Shown here piece after piece: positions 52,801 through 64,000 of a DNA stretch of 64,000 nucleotides. A program made the translations under genes and the position numbers. Numbering within the stretch: the stretch's first letter is position 1; every line of letters begins with the position of its first letter. This stretch comes from Limnoperna fortunei. Its lineage: Eukaryota; Mollusca; Bivalvia; Mytilida; Modiolidae. The notes below the pieces were generated by a model. The model saw only the letters and a program-made list of their open reading frames with translations. It was not told where the DNA came from and ran no database searches. The DNA lies in assembly GCA_944474755.1 (NCBI GenBank), contig OX104124.1:42237342-42301341 (forward strand), read 5' to 3'.

Positions 52801-52930
52801 TAAAGATTGATGAGAGGGTGGACAGGGTAGTGGGAGACAGAGAGAGAGGGGAGGGAGAAAGGAGTAGAGGGGAGGTAGAAAGGAGCTGAGGGGAGGGAGA
52901 AAGGAGAAAGGGGGAGGGAGAAAGGAAATA
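52801..52930. repeat. Polypurine low-complexity tract with ggggagggagaaagg units
   Basis: About 125 bp almost purely G/A on the + strand with three to four copies of 'ggggagggagaaaggag'-like units of about 20-22 bp. Candidate triplex or slippage site. Confidence 0.85.
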
Positions 52931-54696
52931 CAAAAAGTAGGGAGGCAGTACTTTTTACAAATATGTTCTTTAATCCGTACCTGTAAATCATTTAATAAGT
53001 GCCAATTCATTGATGTAATTTAAAAAGACTAAAATTATTTTCATAAAACTCCAGTAAAGAGATAAATTGCATCCAAATGATCAGAATTTTTACTATGCTA
53101 GTATGCAGTAAGGTTTTTCCTAAAGCGTATGTATGTCCATTTTCTATATTGTGATCACTGACACTTGATTGACTAGGTGTCTGTCATCTGTTATCTGTCC
53201 GTTGTTAACTTTATAAACAATCTTCTCCTCTGACACCACTTAAGAGTACCTAGTTTTAGCTTTGCATCCATGAGTTTGATCCATGTATGTAAAACAAATA
53301 TTAATCAAAGCGCCGTTTGCACTGGTAGTTTTTATTGCATGTAGTACATAATACCGGTAGATTTTAAAACAAATAAAGTTTTGTTAATTCTTTTACATTG
53401 AAAATTGTAACAATTTCAATAAGACGTAGTTATTGGGGCCTCTAAACGTAGCGTCATTTGAGCTTTTTTGACGTTACATTAAATATTACGTCGTGCACCT
53501 TAAAAGAGGGTTTAATATCTAGATTTGTATGTGTATGTCCACAATAAATAACCATTTATTGCTCAAATTGTATTTAAATACGCACTCATACGTTTTGTGC
53601 ATTAATATTTTCCTTATCGAATATATTTATAATATGTTCATGCAACTTTGTTTATAATAACATCGTTTAAAAAATGTCGCGCTAACGAAACGACTATAGA
53701 AATAGATAAACTCGTGTAAATCTGACAAAAATATATGTTGTACTCTAAAAATTCATGGAAAAATTATTCAGAAAAAAACGCATATCTAAAATGATATTAT
53801 ATTTTTCATTATGAATTTAAAGTGCGGCAAATACGTCGAAAGTCTTATAAATCGGTAAAAAAAATTACACAAATGTGTTCGTAACAAACGTTACTAGACA
53901 TGATCATTGATAACACTACTTGTTTTGGTCATTCAAAATTTACTGCATAAATGATGTTGAACACAGGAAATGACGTACGATTGATAGAATTATGGCATTT
54001 GGGGAAAGGGGGTGAAAATAAAAGACCGTCTACCTTAAAACCAACGGTGTTATATTAAACTTTATTAAGTTTTAAAAAGTACATGTTGCAAAAGAACGTT
54101 TTAGTATGATCAAATGACGTCACGTTTATGTGTTTAGGTGACGTCACGTGTGTATGGTATGGAGATCAACTTTATTGAAATATTTAGTTGTGTGATGTGA
54201 TGCTAGTCATGTTTAATAGTTCCAAATAATAACAATGGGGAACCCCGTATTATATGTATTGTATGTTAAGGTTTGCCGAAGTCAGTCGTGGCTTTCAGTG
54301 TCCCAAAAATCCGTTTGTCCGGCACCCTTACAAAAGGTAACCAATTTGCGACAGTAAAAACCCTAGACTGACGTCGCCAACTCTTTAAATGCAATACAAT
54401 TTGGTCGTATGGATATAATCCATATAATCCACATCTTCATCAACAATACGGTAATTTATACGAGTAATGTAATTTTGGTAATCCAACACTTCATTAGTAT
54501 TGGAAAGGATCCGACATATCAATAAATGTCATATTTTCGAGAAGGTTATGAACTAATTGTTTCAAAAACAGGTTTTACAGTGTTTATAAGTTAATCTAAA
54601 ATATTGAATATTTAGATTTATTGGACTTGATCGTAGTTATTCTTAGCTTTAACTGGTAACAGAGAAACTTCATCATTTATTTATAATTGTAGTAAA
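52931..54696. other. Probable upstream region of the calmodulin-like gene
   Basis: No repeat family or exon recognised. Two nearly adjacent 'gacgtcacg' motifs (about 54117 and 54142) contain TGACGTCA-like CRE cores and lie 550-580 bp before the ATG; a regulatory role is only a possibility. Confidence 0.35.
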
Positions 54697-54874
54697 ATGA
54701 GTAAGCTGACAAAGGAGGATAAAGATGGTATGATAGATTATTTAGTCAAATATCATGTTTATATCTGAATAATATGTGTTGTCGAACAAAAAACTCGTAT
54801 GCAAATAAACTTTAATTAATGAGGTACAATAGTATGGTAACTACATTTCAAACAATGGTTTTGTCTAGAAAAAG

Positions 54875-54963
<89 letters not shown>

Positions 54964-57900
54964 AAGCATCACAGCTATTTTCAGAACGAGAAGCAGTTGC
55001 AAAAACTAAATCAATTGGGGCTGAATATACTTATTATGGTCCAAGGCAAAGTGTTCCATTTTTTTCTGACAACACACACAAAGTTATGGTTTCACATGTT
55101 CGCCCTAAGGGGACGCGTTGACTAGCCTTTTGGATTGAGCCTGAGAACAGTAATCTCCGCCAAGATAGACAATGCTGTAAAATATACTGCTTAATGAAGA
55201 ACCAAAAAAAAGTATTTACTAAATAACTTGTCAGTAATAACCCACTTTCAAATACACAACCAAATAAAATGCTTTCTCAAACACGTAATCAAACTGCGAG
55301 TTATCATAATAAAATCTTGGGTAAAAAATGAATTGATTATATAACCACTCCGGTCAGTTTACAAACACAATCTTCATGTTGACGTAGTCAGGATATAAAG
55401 TTAAGCCTGTGAGACAAAATCCTAACGTTCACATATGTAACACTTAATAGAATGAAGTATTTTTAGTTGATAACTGTATTTTATTTGATTAGATAACGTC
55501 AACTGTAGATTTGACGGTGGCAAGTAATTTGTATTGCTGAATGCGAAAATAAGATTCTACTCTCACAAATAGTTAAGAGTGAAGAGCCTCTTAATTTTTT
55601 AGGATTGACAAATGCACCATGGCTTTTAACAATAGTTAAAAATGACAATATTAACAGGACACTCGGTATATTTAATGTACACGAAATTTTTTTGCTGAAC
55701 TCATATGATTTGATTTTTTTCATTGATATAGTCATTGTCTAAATTTACTGCCCTGAATTTCGAAAATTATTTTATTTCTAAGGTTTTTCTATTTTCAAGG
55801 TGTAGATAGCCTTAGCCGAATTTGGGAATAATGATATGGAATTTTGGTGATAAAATTTTTACAAAATTTTTATTGTTGGATTATAAATATTGGTCCGGTT
55901 TGAGCGCCACTGATGAGTCTTGATTAAACGAATCTCGCGTCTGGCATAGTAAATTCTATTAACCTTGGTGTCGTTGATGACATTTTACTCGTGCATTTCG
56001 CTTCGGTTCCCTTTTTGTTTTGTTTTTATTATTTTTTTTTTTTTTGTTTTTTTTTTGTTTTTTTGATTCTTTTTTTTTGTAGATATTTTTATGTTTATGA
56101 AGAAAATTTACTGTTGTTATAAATAGTTTGTTCCGAAGAAGGTACTCCAGTTTAAAACAGCATTTATTATACATTTTTTATATAAAGCCATAAAGAAAAC
56201 GTACAGAGCAATGGACGAAAATGGCGATGGACGTGTGTCAAAGGCGGAAGTGAAAAGAGCATCTAAACGACTGGGAATAAATTTCTCGGACGCAGAAATA
56301 AATAAAGCTATGGGAGCAATAGATGAAAATGGTAAGGTGTAAAACAAAGACACTACAGAATGGTAAGGTGTAAATCAAAGACACTACAGAATGGTAAGGT
56401 GTAAAACATAGACACTATACAGATATCTTTGTTTTTATACTTTTGACTTTTGAAAAAGTATTTGTCAGAGTATATTAAGTAAAACAAAAAAAATGTGTCG
56501 ATAGAATATTTAATAAAGTGTTACTAACTGACTGATTCTGTGTTGGCCCTGATATTGATTCGAGGTTGAAGACCAATAAGATCTAGGATCGAAACAGCCG
56601 ACCGAGAATCAACCAAAGGCAAATATAGAAACAACCAGGTCGTAATCATTTTAATAAATAATCCAAACAGTCGGTATTGCTAGCCAGTCTAGCACTGTAC
56701 TAAATACACAACAACATACAACCCATTATAACAAATCAACCTGCCAAATATCAGATTATTCCCATTTAAAATAGCCAAGAAAAGTGCGACAAAAATGTTC
56801 GGGCATGTATACGACATTAGCAAAAAATGTCATCCCCCCTTCCTCCAAGATTTGTCACAAGCATGGTCAGTAATATTTCTTATAGATTGAATGTATTCAA
56901 TAACAGAAATAGCAAGAAAATTATATGCTCAGTTTCTCACGTTATATCCTATCTTTTTTCCTATTTCAGACGATGGGTATTTGAACTATAATGAATTTGA
57001 AAAAATGATATTGGACCACATTGAAGGCGAGGCAATGGAAATGAAGATCATTCGGAAAATCTTTAGAACGATGGATGTAGACGGCGATGGAAAAGTCACG
57101 TGTAAAGAGATTGCCGAAGCATTAAAAATTTCCAAAGATGAGGCACAAGAACTGCTATTAGAGGCAGATACTAACAAAGATGGGAAGATGTCATTTGAAG
57201 GTATTTTATACTTTTAGACAGTAGTATATTACTTTATGTTGTGTCACACAGTCCCGAAATTTACATCAGATGGGCACACGATAAAGGAATTGTTCAAATT
57301 TTATCTGATCGTGAAAACATTTGCCCAATCCTAACTGCATCCGTTTTTGGGGGGGGGGGTTTCTCAGGCTCCGCCAGCAACTTCGTTCGACAAAATCCTT
57401 GGCATGTCAAAAAAATTCACGAAAGACCTTGCGAATGTTTTGTCTGTCCTTAACTTATTCGTGTTATTCTGAATACTCCTTGGTACCTTCGTTTCCTTTT
57501 TCTTAAATATTTTATGGAATTTGTATAGGATTTCTGATTACTTTTAAAGTATACATGTAATTACATATTCTATTATGGTCAATTTTGAGCATGTCTGTAA
57601 CAGTTTTTCATGGTGTATTGGGGGGTTCATTTTTGAGTAGTTAGAATCTCTTAACAACTTTATGCTTAAAATTTTTGAAATCCACTATTCTTCGCCTACT
57701 ACTAATAATGGGTCCACGTTGGACCCAATGCGCAGGGCCCCAGTAAAGGCGAGGCATTTAAGTTTAGTAAACCTGAGCTAGTTCATCATTCAGTTCAAGC
57801 AGAATGTCATACTTTGAAGATGGAACAACTAAAGAGGGAGTCTGCAGCATGTCACGTAACTCTTTCATGTCTTGGTACGAATAGATCGTTTTATAAAACC

Positions 57901-60005
57901 GTCGTGTAGCCATCGTGTGGTCTTTGTAGTATGTCCTGCGGGTACACTGTTATAAGGATTCAAATTTTGTGTTGCCTTCGTGTGTGATTCGAGTTCCATC
58001 GTACTAATCGTATTTCGCTTAGGCTGGATGTCTGGCTGTTAATGCGAAATTCATAATTCCATTTTCGTATTATCTTCTGGTGTCAATGTTGGGACAGTAT
58101 GGCGAAAATATATATACCACTAGCATGAGGAAACGATTTAATGATTGTCCAATAGAACTCTTCTAATTATTTACAGTGGTAGGGGCAATTGATTTTACTA
58201 ATAATGATTGGTGTAGACAAAGTATTATAGTACATTTGATGCATATAAACTACATACTATGTACGCAGTGTGCTATAGTATGGTCTGTGTATACTTGGCG
58301 TTATTGGGCGTTAACAGTTCGCTCTGTGAACAGGGTAAGTGGGGTTTAACAGTTTAGTCTGTGTTAACAGGGTAAGTGGGGTTGAACAGATCGGTCAATG
58401 TTAACAGGGTAAATGGGGTTGAACAGATCGGTCTATGTTAACGGGGTAAATGGGGTTGAACAGATCGGTCTATGTTAACGGGGTAAGTGAGGTATAACAG
58501 TTCGGTCAATGTTAACAGTGAAAGTGGGGTTTAACAGTTCGTTCATTGTTAAGAGGGTAAGTGGAGTTTGACAGTTCTGTCAATATTAACAAGGTAAGTG
58601 GGGTATAACTGTTCGGACAATGTTAACATTGCAAGTGGGGTTTAACAGTTCGGTCAATGTTAACAGGGTAAGTGGAGTTTGACAGTTCGGTCAATGTTAA
58701 CAGGGTAAGTGGAGTTTGACAGTTCGCTCAATGTTAACAGGGTAAGTGGAGTTTAACAGTTCGGTCAATGTTAACAGGGAAAGTTGGGTTTAACAGTTCG
58801 GTCAATGTAAACAGTATGAGTGGGGTTTAACAGTTCGGTCAATGTTAACAGGATAAGTGAGTTTAACAGTTCGGTCAGTTTTAACAGGGTTAGTGGGTCT
58901 TAACAGTTCGGTCAATGTTAACAGGTTAAGTGGGGTTTAACAGTTCGGCCAAAGTTAACATGGTAAGCGGGGTTTACCAGTTCGGTCAGTGTTTACAGGG
59001 TAGGTGGGGTATAGAATTTCGATCAATGTTAACGGGGTAAGTGGGTTTAACAGTCCTGTCAATGTTAACAGGGCACATTATTGTGGTCGCAGTAAGCTTA
59101 TAGCAGTGGTCAGTTAAGAACAAACGGTACAATTTTATTGTTGATACAAGCGGGGTAAAATAATATAGTTGTAAAAGCAATGCTTTTTTCGTTCATCACA
59201 GTCATCAGGAGGTTGGCGAGGTAGTCTCTTGTGCGTGTACAGATGGTTAGTCAGACCGATTTGCATCTCAAGGTCATCTGGAAGTAAGGTCAAACGGTGG
59301 TCGCTTTTGTGGGGTTAGCTGAACATGCCCACCTGAGAGAGGTAGTCTGTTGTGGTTGTACAGATGGCTAGTCACACTGATGTGCACCTCAAGGTCCTCT
59401 GGCAGTTAAGGCATGGGGGGATGGCCGCTTTTGGGGGGTTAGCTGAACATCCCTTCGTCTTCGGGCATTACTGTTCAGCAGCAAGTTTTCCTCGCAGCAG
59501 CTCGCTCAGCTGGCATAAGAACGGGATGTCCTTACTATCCTTCCCATCGGAGTTGTTATGGCATAAGCATGGTGTGGATGCTGGGTAGGTCGTGCAGACC
59601 TTGGTGTCGGGGATCATGTGTTTGCACTCAATAGTCAGGAAACGCACGAGACAGGTGGTATAGAAGTTTGTGCAGACTTCTGGCGTGGCTCTGCTTGACT
59701 GTCCACATCTCACAGGCGTATATAGCTACATTGGGGAGGACGAACGCACTATACACCTTCACGTTGGCGGGTAGGCTGTTGCTTTTTCCGTTTTAGACAT
59801 TGGATTGAATTCTGCCAACTTCTGCATTGGCTTTCTCAAATTTTGTGCTAATTCCGTCATCTTTCTTTACACCACATGGTCGTTTTAAGCGAGGTACAAT
59901 GGTATACACGGTCGTTGTAGGCTGGGTACATAAATCGTATCTTGGTAACCTTTATTTCTTTCTTTTTCAGAATTTGTCAACGTTTACCGAGGAAAGAATG
60001 GATAA
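54697..60005 (+). CDS. Calmodulin-like protein with four EF-hands (4 exons)
   Basis: Exons 54697-54727, 56188-56331, 56970-57200 and 59971-60005 join in frame (all phase 1, AG/GT) into 146 codons plus TAA. The four calcium loops are all canonical: DENGDGRVSKAE, DENDDGYLNYNE, DVDGDGKVTCKE and DTNKDGKMSFEE (D at 1, N/D at 3 and 5, G at 6, E at 12). Length and pairing match calmodulin, but the sequence diverges clearly, the central helix region reads EGEAMEMKIIRKIF, and the C-terminus is short (FVNVYRGKNG). It is best called a lineage-specific calmodulin-like calcium sensor; targets unknown. Exon 1 is only 31 nt (MSKLTKEDKD plus one base), recognised by a good ATG, donor and frame. A polyadenylation signal aataaa follows at 60088-60093. 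Confidence 0.9.
54870..54962. repeat. (GATT)n microsatellite and start of second-family repeat copy 4
   Basis: About 23 tandem gatt units in intron 1 of the calmodulin-like gene, followed by 'cacagctattttcagaacga' and a degraded body (to about 55155) of the second dispersed repeat family. This supports the (caat)n tail interpretation. Confidence 0.85.
55904..55946 (+). ncRNA. Hammerhead-ribozyme-like motif, copy 2
   Basis: Core CTGATGA is intact (55910-55916); stem I gcca (55906-55909) with tggc (55942-55945); stem II gtc/aac imperfect (55917-55919, 55927-55929); GAAT in place of GAAA (55930-55933); stem III region ctcgcg; UC at 55940-55941. Same family as 47853-47907 but with different core damage. 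In intron 1 of the calmodulin-like gene. Confidence 0.7.
56326..56420. repeat. Short tandem duplication over a splice donor
   Basis: A unit of about 33 bp, 'aatggtaaggtgtaaaacaa' plus 'agacactacag', is present almost three times, beginning with the real exon 2 donor (atg|gtaagg at 56331/56332). Each copy repeats the donor-like sequence. Confidence 0.85.
58310..59090. repeat. 37-bp minisatellite in intron 3 of the calmodulin-like gene
   Basis: About 21 units based on 'gttaacagggtaagtggggt' and 'ttaacagttcggtcaat'. Each unit contains GTTAAC and the donor-like 'ggtaagtgg'. Units are diverged but in register. Confidence 0.9.
59211..59450. repeat. About 125-bp direct duplication
   Basis: 'gaggtagtctcttgtgcgtg ... 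ggggttagctgaacatgccc' (59218-59330) is repeated at 59339-59453 with substitutions. It lies directly left of the LINE remnant 59454-59830 and probably belongs to that element's C-terminal part. Confidence 0.75.
59454..59830 (-). pseudogene. LINE remnant (RT C-terminal region)
   Basis: Minus-strand broken frames give VYSAFVLPNVAIYACEMWTV, then pieces like IPDTKVCTT, HTMLMP and QLRWEGQ, which are the ordered blocks (YACEtWTV, IPDTEVL, QLRWxGH) following the RT domain in animal endonuclease-RT LINEs. Several stops. It is in intron 3 of the calmodulin-like gene, antisense. Confidence 0.7.
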
Positions 60006-60710
60006 AAAATAAAGGAAAGAAGTGCTATTGACCGTATCGATCATCTATCAGTACATAAAGTTCAGACTAGTAGAGTTTAAACATTGCAATAAATAATTTT
60101 CCTGTTCAGTTTCTATTTATCAATTTCTAATAATTTAACTGGTGCACAGTGGAAATATTTAAACATAGCGTGTTGATATATGACAACATATTATACTCCG
60201 AATCCCCAAAATCCCCAGTATAGTGTGCATTAGATGGCACTGAACCCCTGTCGAACGGTAGAGAATATCAGTAAAGTAAAACGTTCATGCATATCACTAA
60301 TGATATTTAACTGGATGCCTATCTCAGTTGTTATAAATGATATAGGACTTATATTGCTAAAAATTAAAAAAAAATATCTTGTGTGGGTTGGGGGGGGGGG
60401 GGGGGATGAAAATAATGTTAATGCCAAGTTGCCCTGGTCTGAATAATAGTCTATGCAAAGTTTTTTGTTACATTTATATATAGTGTGGCTTGACAGAATA
60501 AACAGCAGCCGTAAGCTCACGATACTCTTGTGTGAATATAAGGACAATGGGCATACAATTCATGGATACCTTTATCTATCTGCATAATCACATACATGAA
60601 TATCAACCATGCTTGAAAATTTCAGAAAATTTATTAACTCTTTCTTGGGTTGGAGTTAAGAAACTAAATAATCCAACCCTTTTTAACCTAGCATAGATAA
60701 AAAATAGAAA
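60006..60710. other. 3' UTR and downstream flank of the calmodulin-like gene
   Basis: aataaa at 60088-60093 is the likely polyadenylation signal. A G14 run lies at about 60390-60403. No further gene. Confidence 0.5.
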
Positions 60711-61070
60711 TTTGACCTTGAAGGTCAAAGTCAAAGGTCATCCACAAACCAAATATTTAAAGCTAAGATCAAAGACCAAAAGGTTACAGGCCAGACAAGC
60801 TTTCAATACAAACTAACATGAATTTGACCTTGAGGCCAAATGTTCAGGTCAATACAAAGATCATTATTATTTGCGATACATTCTCTAATAGTGATACATC
60901 TTCATGTATAATATCCAAGGCCTATGTCAATAGAAGTTTTCTCTATCTTAATTATAAAAATTTGACCTTGAGATCAAAGGAGGTCAAGGTCATGTACATT
61001 TCATTATAATATGTAGCAAAAAGTCTCATGGTGATACATGCACATATATAATATCTAAGGCTTAGGTCAA
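60711..61070. repeat. Three diverged monomers preceding the satellite
   Basis: Units starting 'tttgaccttga' at 60711, 60823 and 60960 share 'ggtcaa', 'gtgatacat' and 'ataatatc.aaggc' blocks. The first ends 'ggttacaggccagacaagc' and the third leads into 'cagttacaggccagacgagc', the satellite monomer. Confidence 0.75.
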
Positions 61071-64000
61071 AAGACAAAACAGTTACAGGCCAGACGAGCA
61101 TCACTGAGACAAAACAGTTACAGGCCAGACGAGCATCACTGAGACAAAACAGTTACAGGCCAGACAAGCATCACTGAGACAAAACAGTTACAGGCCAGAC
61201 AAGCATCACCGAGACAAAACAGTTACAGGCCAGACAAGCATCACTAAGACAAAACAGTTACAGGCCAGACAAGCATCACTGAGACAAAACAGTTACAGGC
61301 CAGACGAGCATCACTGAGACAAAACAGTTACAGGCCAGACGAGCATCACTGAGAAAAAACAGTTACAGGCCAGACGAGCATCACTGAGACAAAACAGTTA
61401 CAGGCCAGACGAGCATCACTGAGACAAAACAGTTACAGGCCAGACGAGCATCACTGAGACAAAACAGTTACAGGCCAGACGAGCATCACTGAGACAAAAC
61501 ATTTACAGGCCAGACGAGCATCACTGAGACAAAACAGTTACAGGCCAGACAAGCATCACTGAGACAAAACAGTTACAGGCCAGACGAGCATCACTGAGAC
61601 AAAACAGTTACAGGCCAAACAAGCATCACTGAGAAAAAACAGTTACAGGCCAGACAAGCATCACTGAGACAAAACAGTTACAGGCCAAACAAGCATCACT
61701 GAGAAAAAACAGTTACAGGCCAGACGAGCATCACTGAGACAAAACAGTTATAGGCCAGACAAGCATCACTGAGACAAAACAGTTACAGGCCAGACGAGCA
61801 TCACTGAGACAAAACAGTTACAGTCCAAACAAGCATCACTGAGACAAAACAGTTACAGGTCAGACGAGCATCACTGAGACAAAACAGTTACAGGCCAGAC
61901 GAGCATCACTGAGACAAAACAGTTACAGGCCAGACGAGCATCACTGAGAAAAAACAGTTACAGGCCAGACAAGCATGACTAAGACAAAACAGTTACAGGC
62001 CAGACGAGCATCACTGAGAAAAAACAGTTACAGGCCAGACAAGCATCACTAAGACAAAACAGTTACAGGCCAGACGAGCATCACTGAGACAAAACAGTTA
62101 CAGGCCAGACGAGCATCACTGAGACAAAACAGTTACAGGCCAGACGACCATCACTGAGACAAAACAGTTACAGGCCAGACGACCATCACTGAGACAAAAC
62201 AGTTACAGGCCAGACGAGCATCACTAAGACAAAACAGTTACAGGCCAGACGAGCATCACTAAGACAAAACAGTTACAGGCCAGACGAGCATCACTGAGAA
62301 AAAACAGTTACAGGCCAGACAAGCATCACTAAGACAAAACAGTTACAGGCCAGACGAGCATCACTGAGACAAAACAGTTACAGGCCAGACGAGCATCACT
62401 GAGACAAAACAGTTACAGCCCAGACAAGCATCACTGAGACAAAACAGTTACAGGCCAGACAAGCATCACTGAGACAAAACAGTTACAGGCCAGACAAGCA
62501 TCACTGAGACAAAACAGTTACAGGCCAGACGAGCATCACTGAGACAAAACAGTTACAGGCCAGACAAGCATCACTGAGACAAAACATTTACAGGCCAGAC
62601 GAGCATCACTAAGACAAAACAGTTACAGGCCAGACGAGCATCACTAAGACAAAACAGTTACAGGCCAGACGAGCATCACTGAGACAAAACAGTTACAGGC
62701 CAGACAAGCATCACTAAGACAAAACAGTTACAGGCCAGACGAGCATCACTGAGACAAAACAGTTACAGGCCAGACGAGCATCACTAAGACAAAACAGTTA
62801 CAGGCCAGACAAGCATCACTAAGACAAAACAGTTACAGGCCAGACGAGCATCACTGAGACAAAACAGTTACAGGCCAGACGAGCATCACTAAGACAAAAC
62901 AGTTACAGGCCAGACGAGCATCACTAAGACAAAACAGTTACAGGCCAGACAAGCATCACTGAGACAAAACAGTTACAGGCCAGACGAGCATCACTGAGAC
63001 AAAACAGTTACAGGCCAGACAAGCATCACTAAGACAAAACAGTTACAGGCCAGACGAGCATCACTAAGACAAAACAGTTACAGGCCAGACGAGCATCACT
63101 GAGACAAAACAGTTACAGGCCAGACAAGCATCACTGAGACAAAACAGTTACAGGCCAGACAAGCATCACTGAGAAAAAACAGTTACAGGCCAGACAAGCA
63201 TCACTGAGAAAAAACAGTTACAGGCCAGACGAGCATCACTGAGACAAAACAGTTACAGGCCAGACAAGCATCACTGAGACAAAACAGTTACAGGCCAGAC
63301 GAGCATCACTGAGACAAAACAGTTACAGTCCAAACAAGCATCACTGAGACAAAACAGTTACAGGCCAGACGAGCATCACTGAGACAAAACAGTTACAGGC
63401 CAGACGAGCATCACTGAGACAAAACAGTTACAGGCCAGACGAGCATCACTGAGAAAAAACAGTTACAGGCCAGACAAGCATCACTAAGACAAAACAGTTA
63501 CAGGCCAGACGAGCATCACTGAGAAAAAACAGTTACAGGCCAGACAAGCATCACTAAGACAAAACAGTTACAGGCCAGACGAGCATCACTGAGACAAAAC
63601 AGTTACAGGCCAGACGAGCATCACTGAGACAAAACAGTTACAGGCCAGACGACCATCACTGAGACAAAACAGTTACAGGCCAGACGAGCATCACTGAGAC
63701 AAAACAGTTACAGGCCAGACGAGCATCACTAAGACAAAACAGTTACAGGCCAGACGAGCATCACTAAGACAAAACAGTTACAGGCCAGACGAGCATCACT
63801 GAGAAAAAACAGTTACAGGCCAGACAAGCATCACTAAGACAAAACAGTTACAGGCCAGACGAGCATCACTGAGACAAAACAGTTACAGGCCAGACGAGCA
63901 TCACTGAGACAAAACAGTTACAGCCCAGACAAGCATCACTGAGACAAAACAGTTACAGGCCAGACAAGCATCACTGAGACAAAACAGTTACAGGCCAGAC
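61071..64000. repeat. 35-bp satellite array, running off the right edge
   Basis: About 84 head-to-tail units of 35 bp ('acaaaacagttacaggccag', 'acgagcatcactgag'), nearly invariant. Main variable sites: gacGagc/gacAagc, actGaga/actAaga, gagaCaaa/gagaAaaa. Rare variants recur with a spacing of 1505 bp. No coding frames of interest and no spacers. Confidence 0.98.

Noticed and set aside
52768..53010. Minus-strand proline/phenylalanine-rich ORF
   Set aside because: Product of the polypurine tract; low complexity.
61071..64000. CRISPR-like appearance of the 35-bp array
   Set aside because: Units abut without variable spacers and the variation is point mutation only; it is a eukaryotic satellite.

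Overview
The window looks like animal nuclear DNA, most likely from a marine bivalve or another mollusc. It is AT-rich, its genes have short exons with GT-AG introns, tRNA-headed SINEs are scattered through it, and it carries Ty3/Gypsy, Ngaro-type tyrosine-recombinase, Penelope-like and LINE remnants plus hammerhead-ribozyme-like motifs of the kind known from Penelope-like elements. The host is inferred from gene style and repeats; no sequence here names the species.

Four host genes can be supported, all on the + strand. (1) 709-3479 is the 3' end of a single-pass membrane protein: a short stalk exon, a transmembrane exon and a 269-residue tyrosine-rich cytoplasmic tail. (2) 7412-11441 is a four-exon flavin monooxygenase of the trimethylamine-monooxygenase (Tmm) type, 450 aa. 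(3) 40840-48406 is its tandem paralogue, 451 aa, with the same four exons, the same intron phases and identical lengths for exons 1-3. (4) 54697-60005 is a four-exon, 146-aa calmodulin-like protein with four canonical EF-hands. The two monooxygenases would oxidise small tertiary amines, for example trimethylamine to the osmolyte TMAO; their introns, not their exons, hold most of the repeats.

The 29 kb between the monooxygenases is dominated by a nest of mobile DNA. A Ty3/Gypsy LTR element (22283-39309, TSD tact, lysine-tRNA-type primer site) contains a whole Ngaro-type element (about 24322-32886) between its leader and gag. The inner element shows the split-repeat arrangement A1-B1-A2-B2 and remnants of SGNH hydrolase, RT, RNase H and tyrosine recombinase; a 1.4-kb minisatellite grew inside it. 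A SINE then landed in the outer element's 3' LTR. A three-stem fold-back element lies just beyond that LTR.

The large second intron of the second monooxygenase holds a minus-strand Penelope-like RT fragment, a 200-N assembly gap, and a minus-strand LINE tail split by a solo LTR with TSD gatct. Intron 3 of the same gene holds an hAT-like MITE, a SINE and a hammerhead-like motif. Another hammerhead-like motif is in intron 1 of the calmodulin-like gene.

Tandem arrays are frequent: a 35-bp palindromic array (9680-10240), 36/66-bp arrays (26938-28290), 42 bp (49205-49565), about 55 bp (51460-52130), 37 bp (58310-59090), and a 35-bp satellite that runs from 61071 off the right edge. That satellite shows a longer-range period of 1505 bp (43 units). 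The stretches 11442-17312, 17703-22278 and 50700-54696 hold no gene I can recognise.
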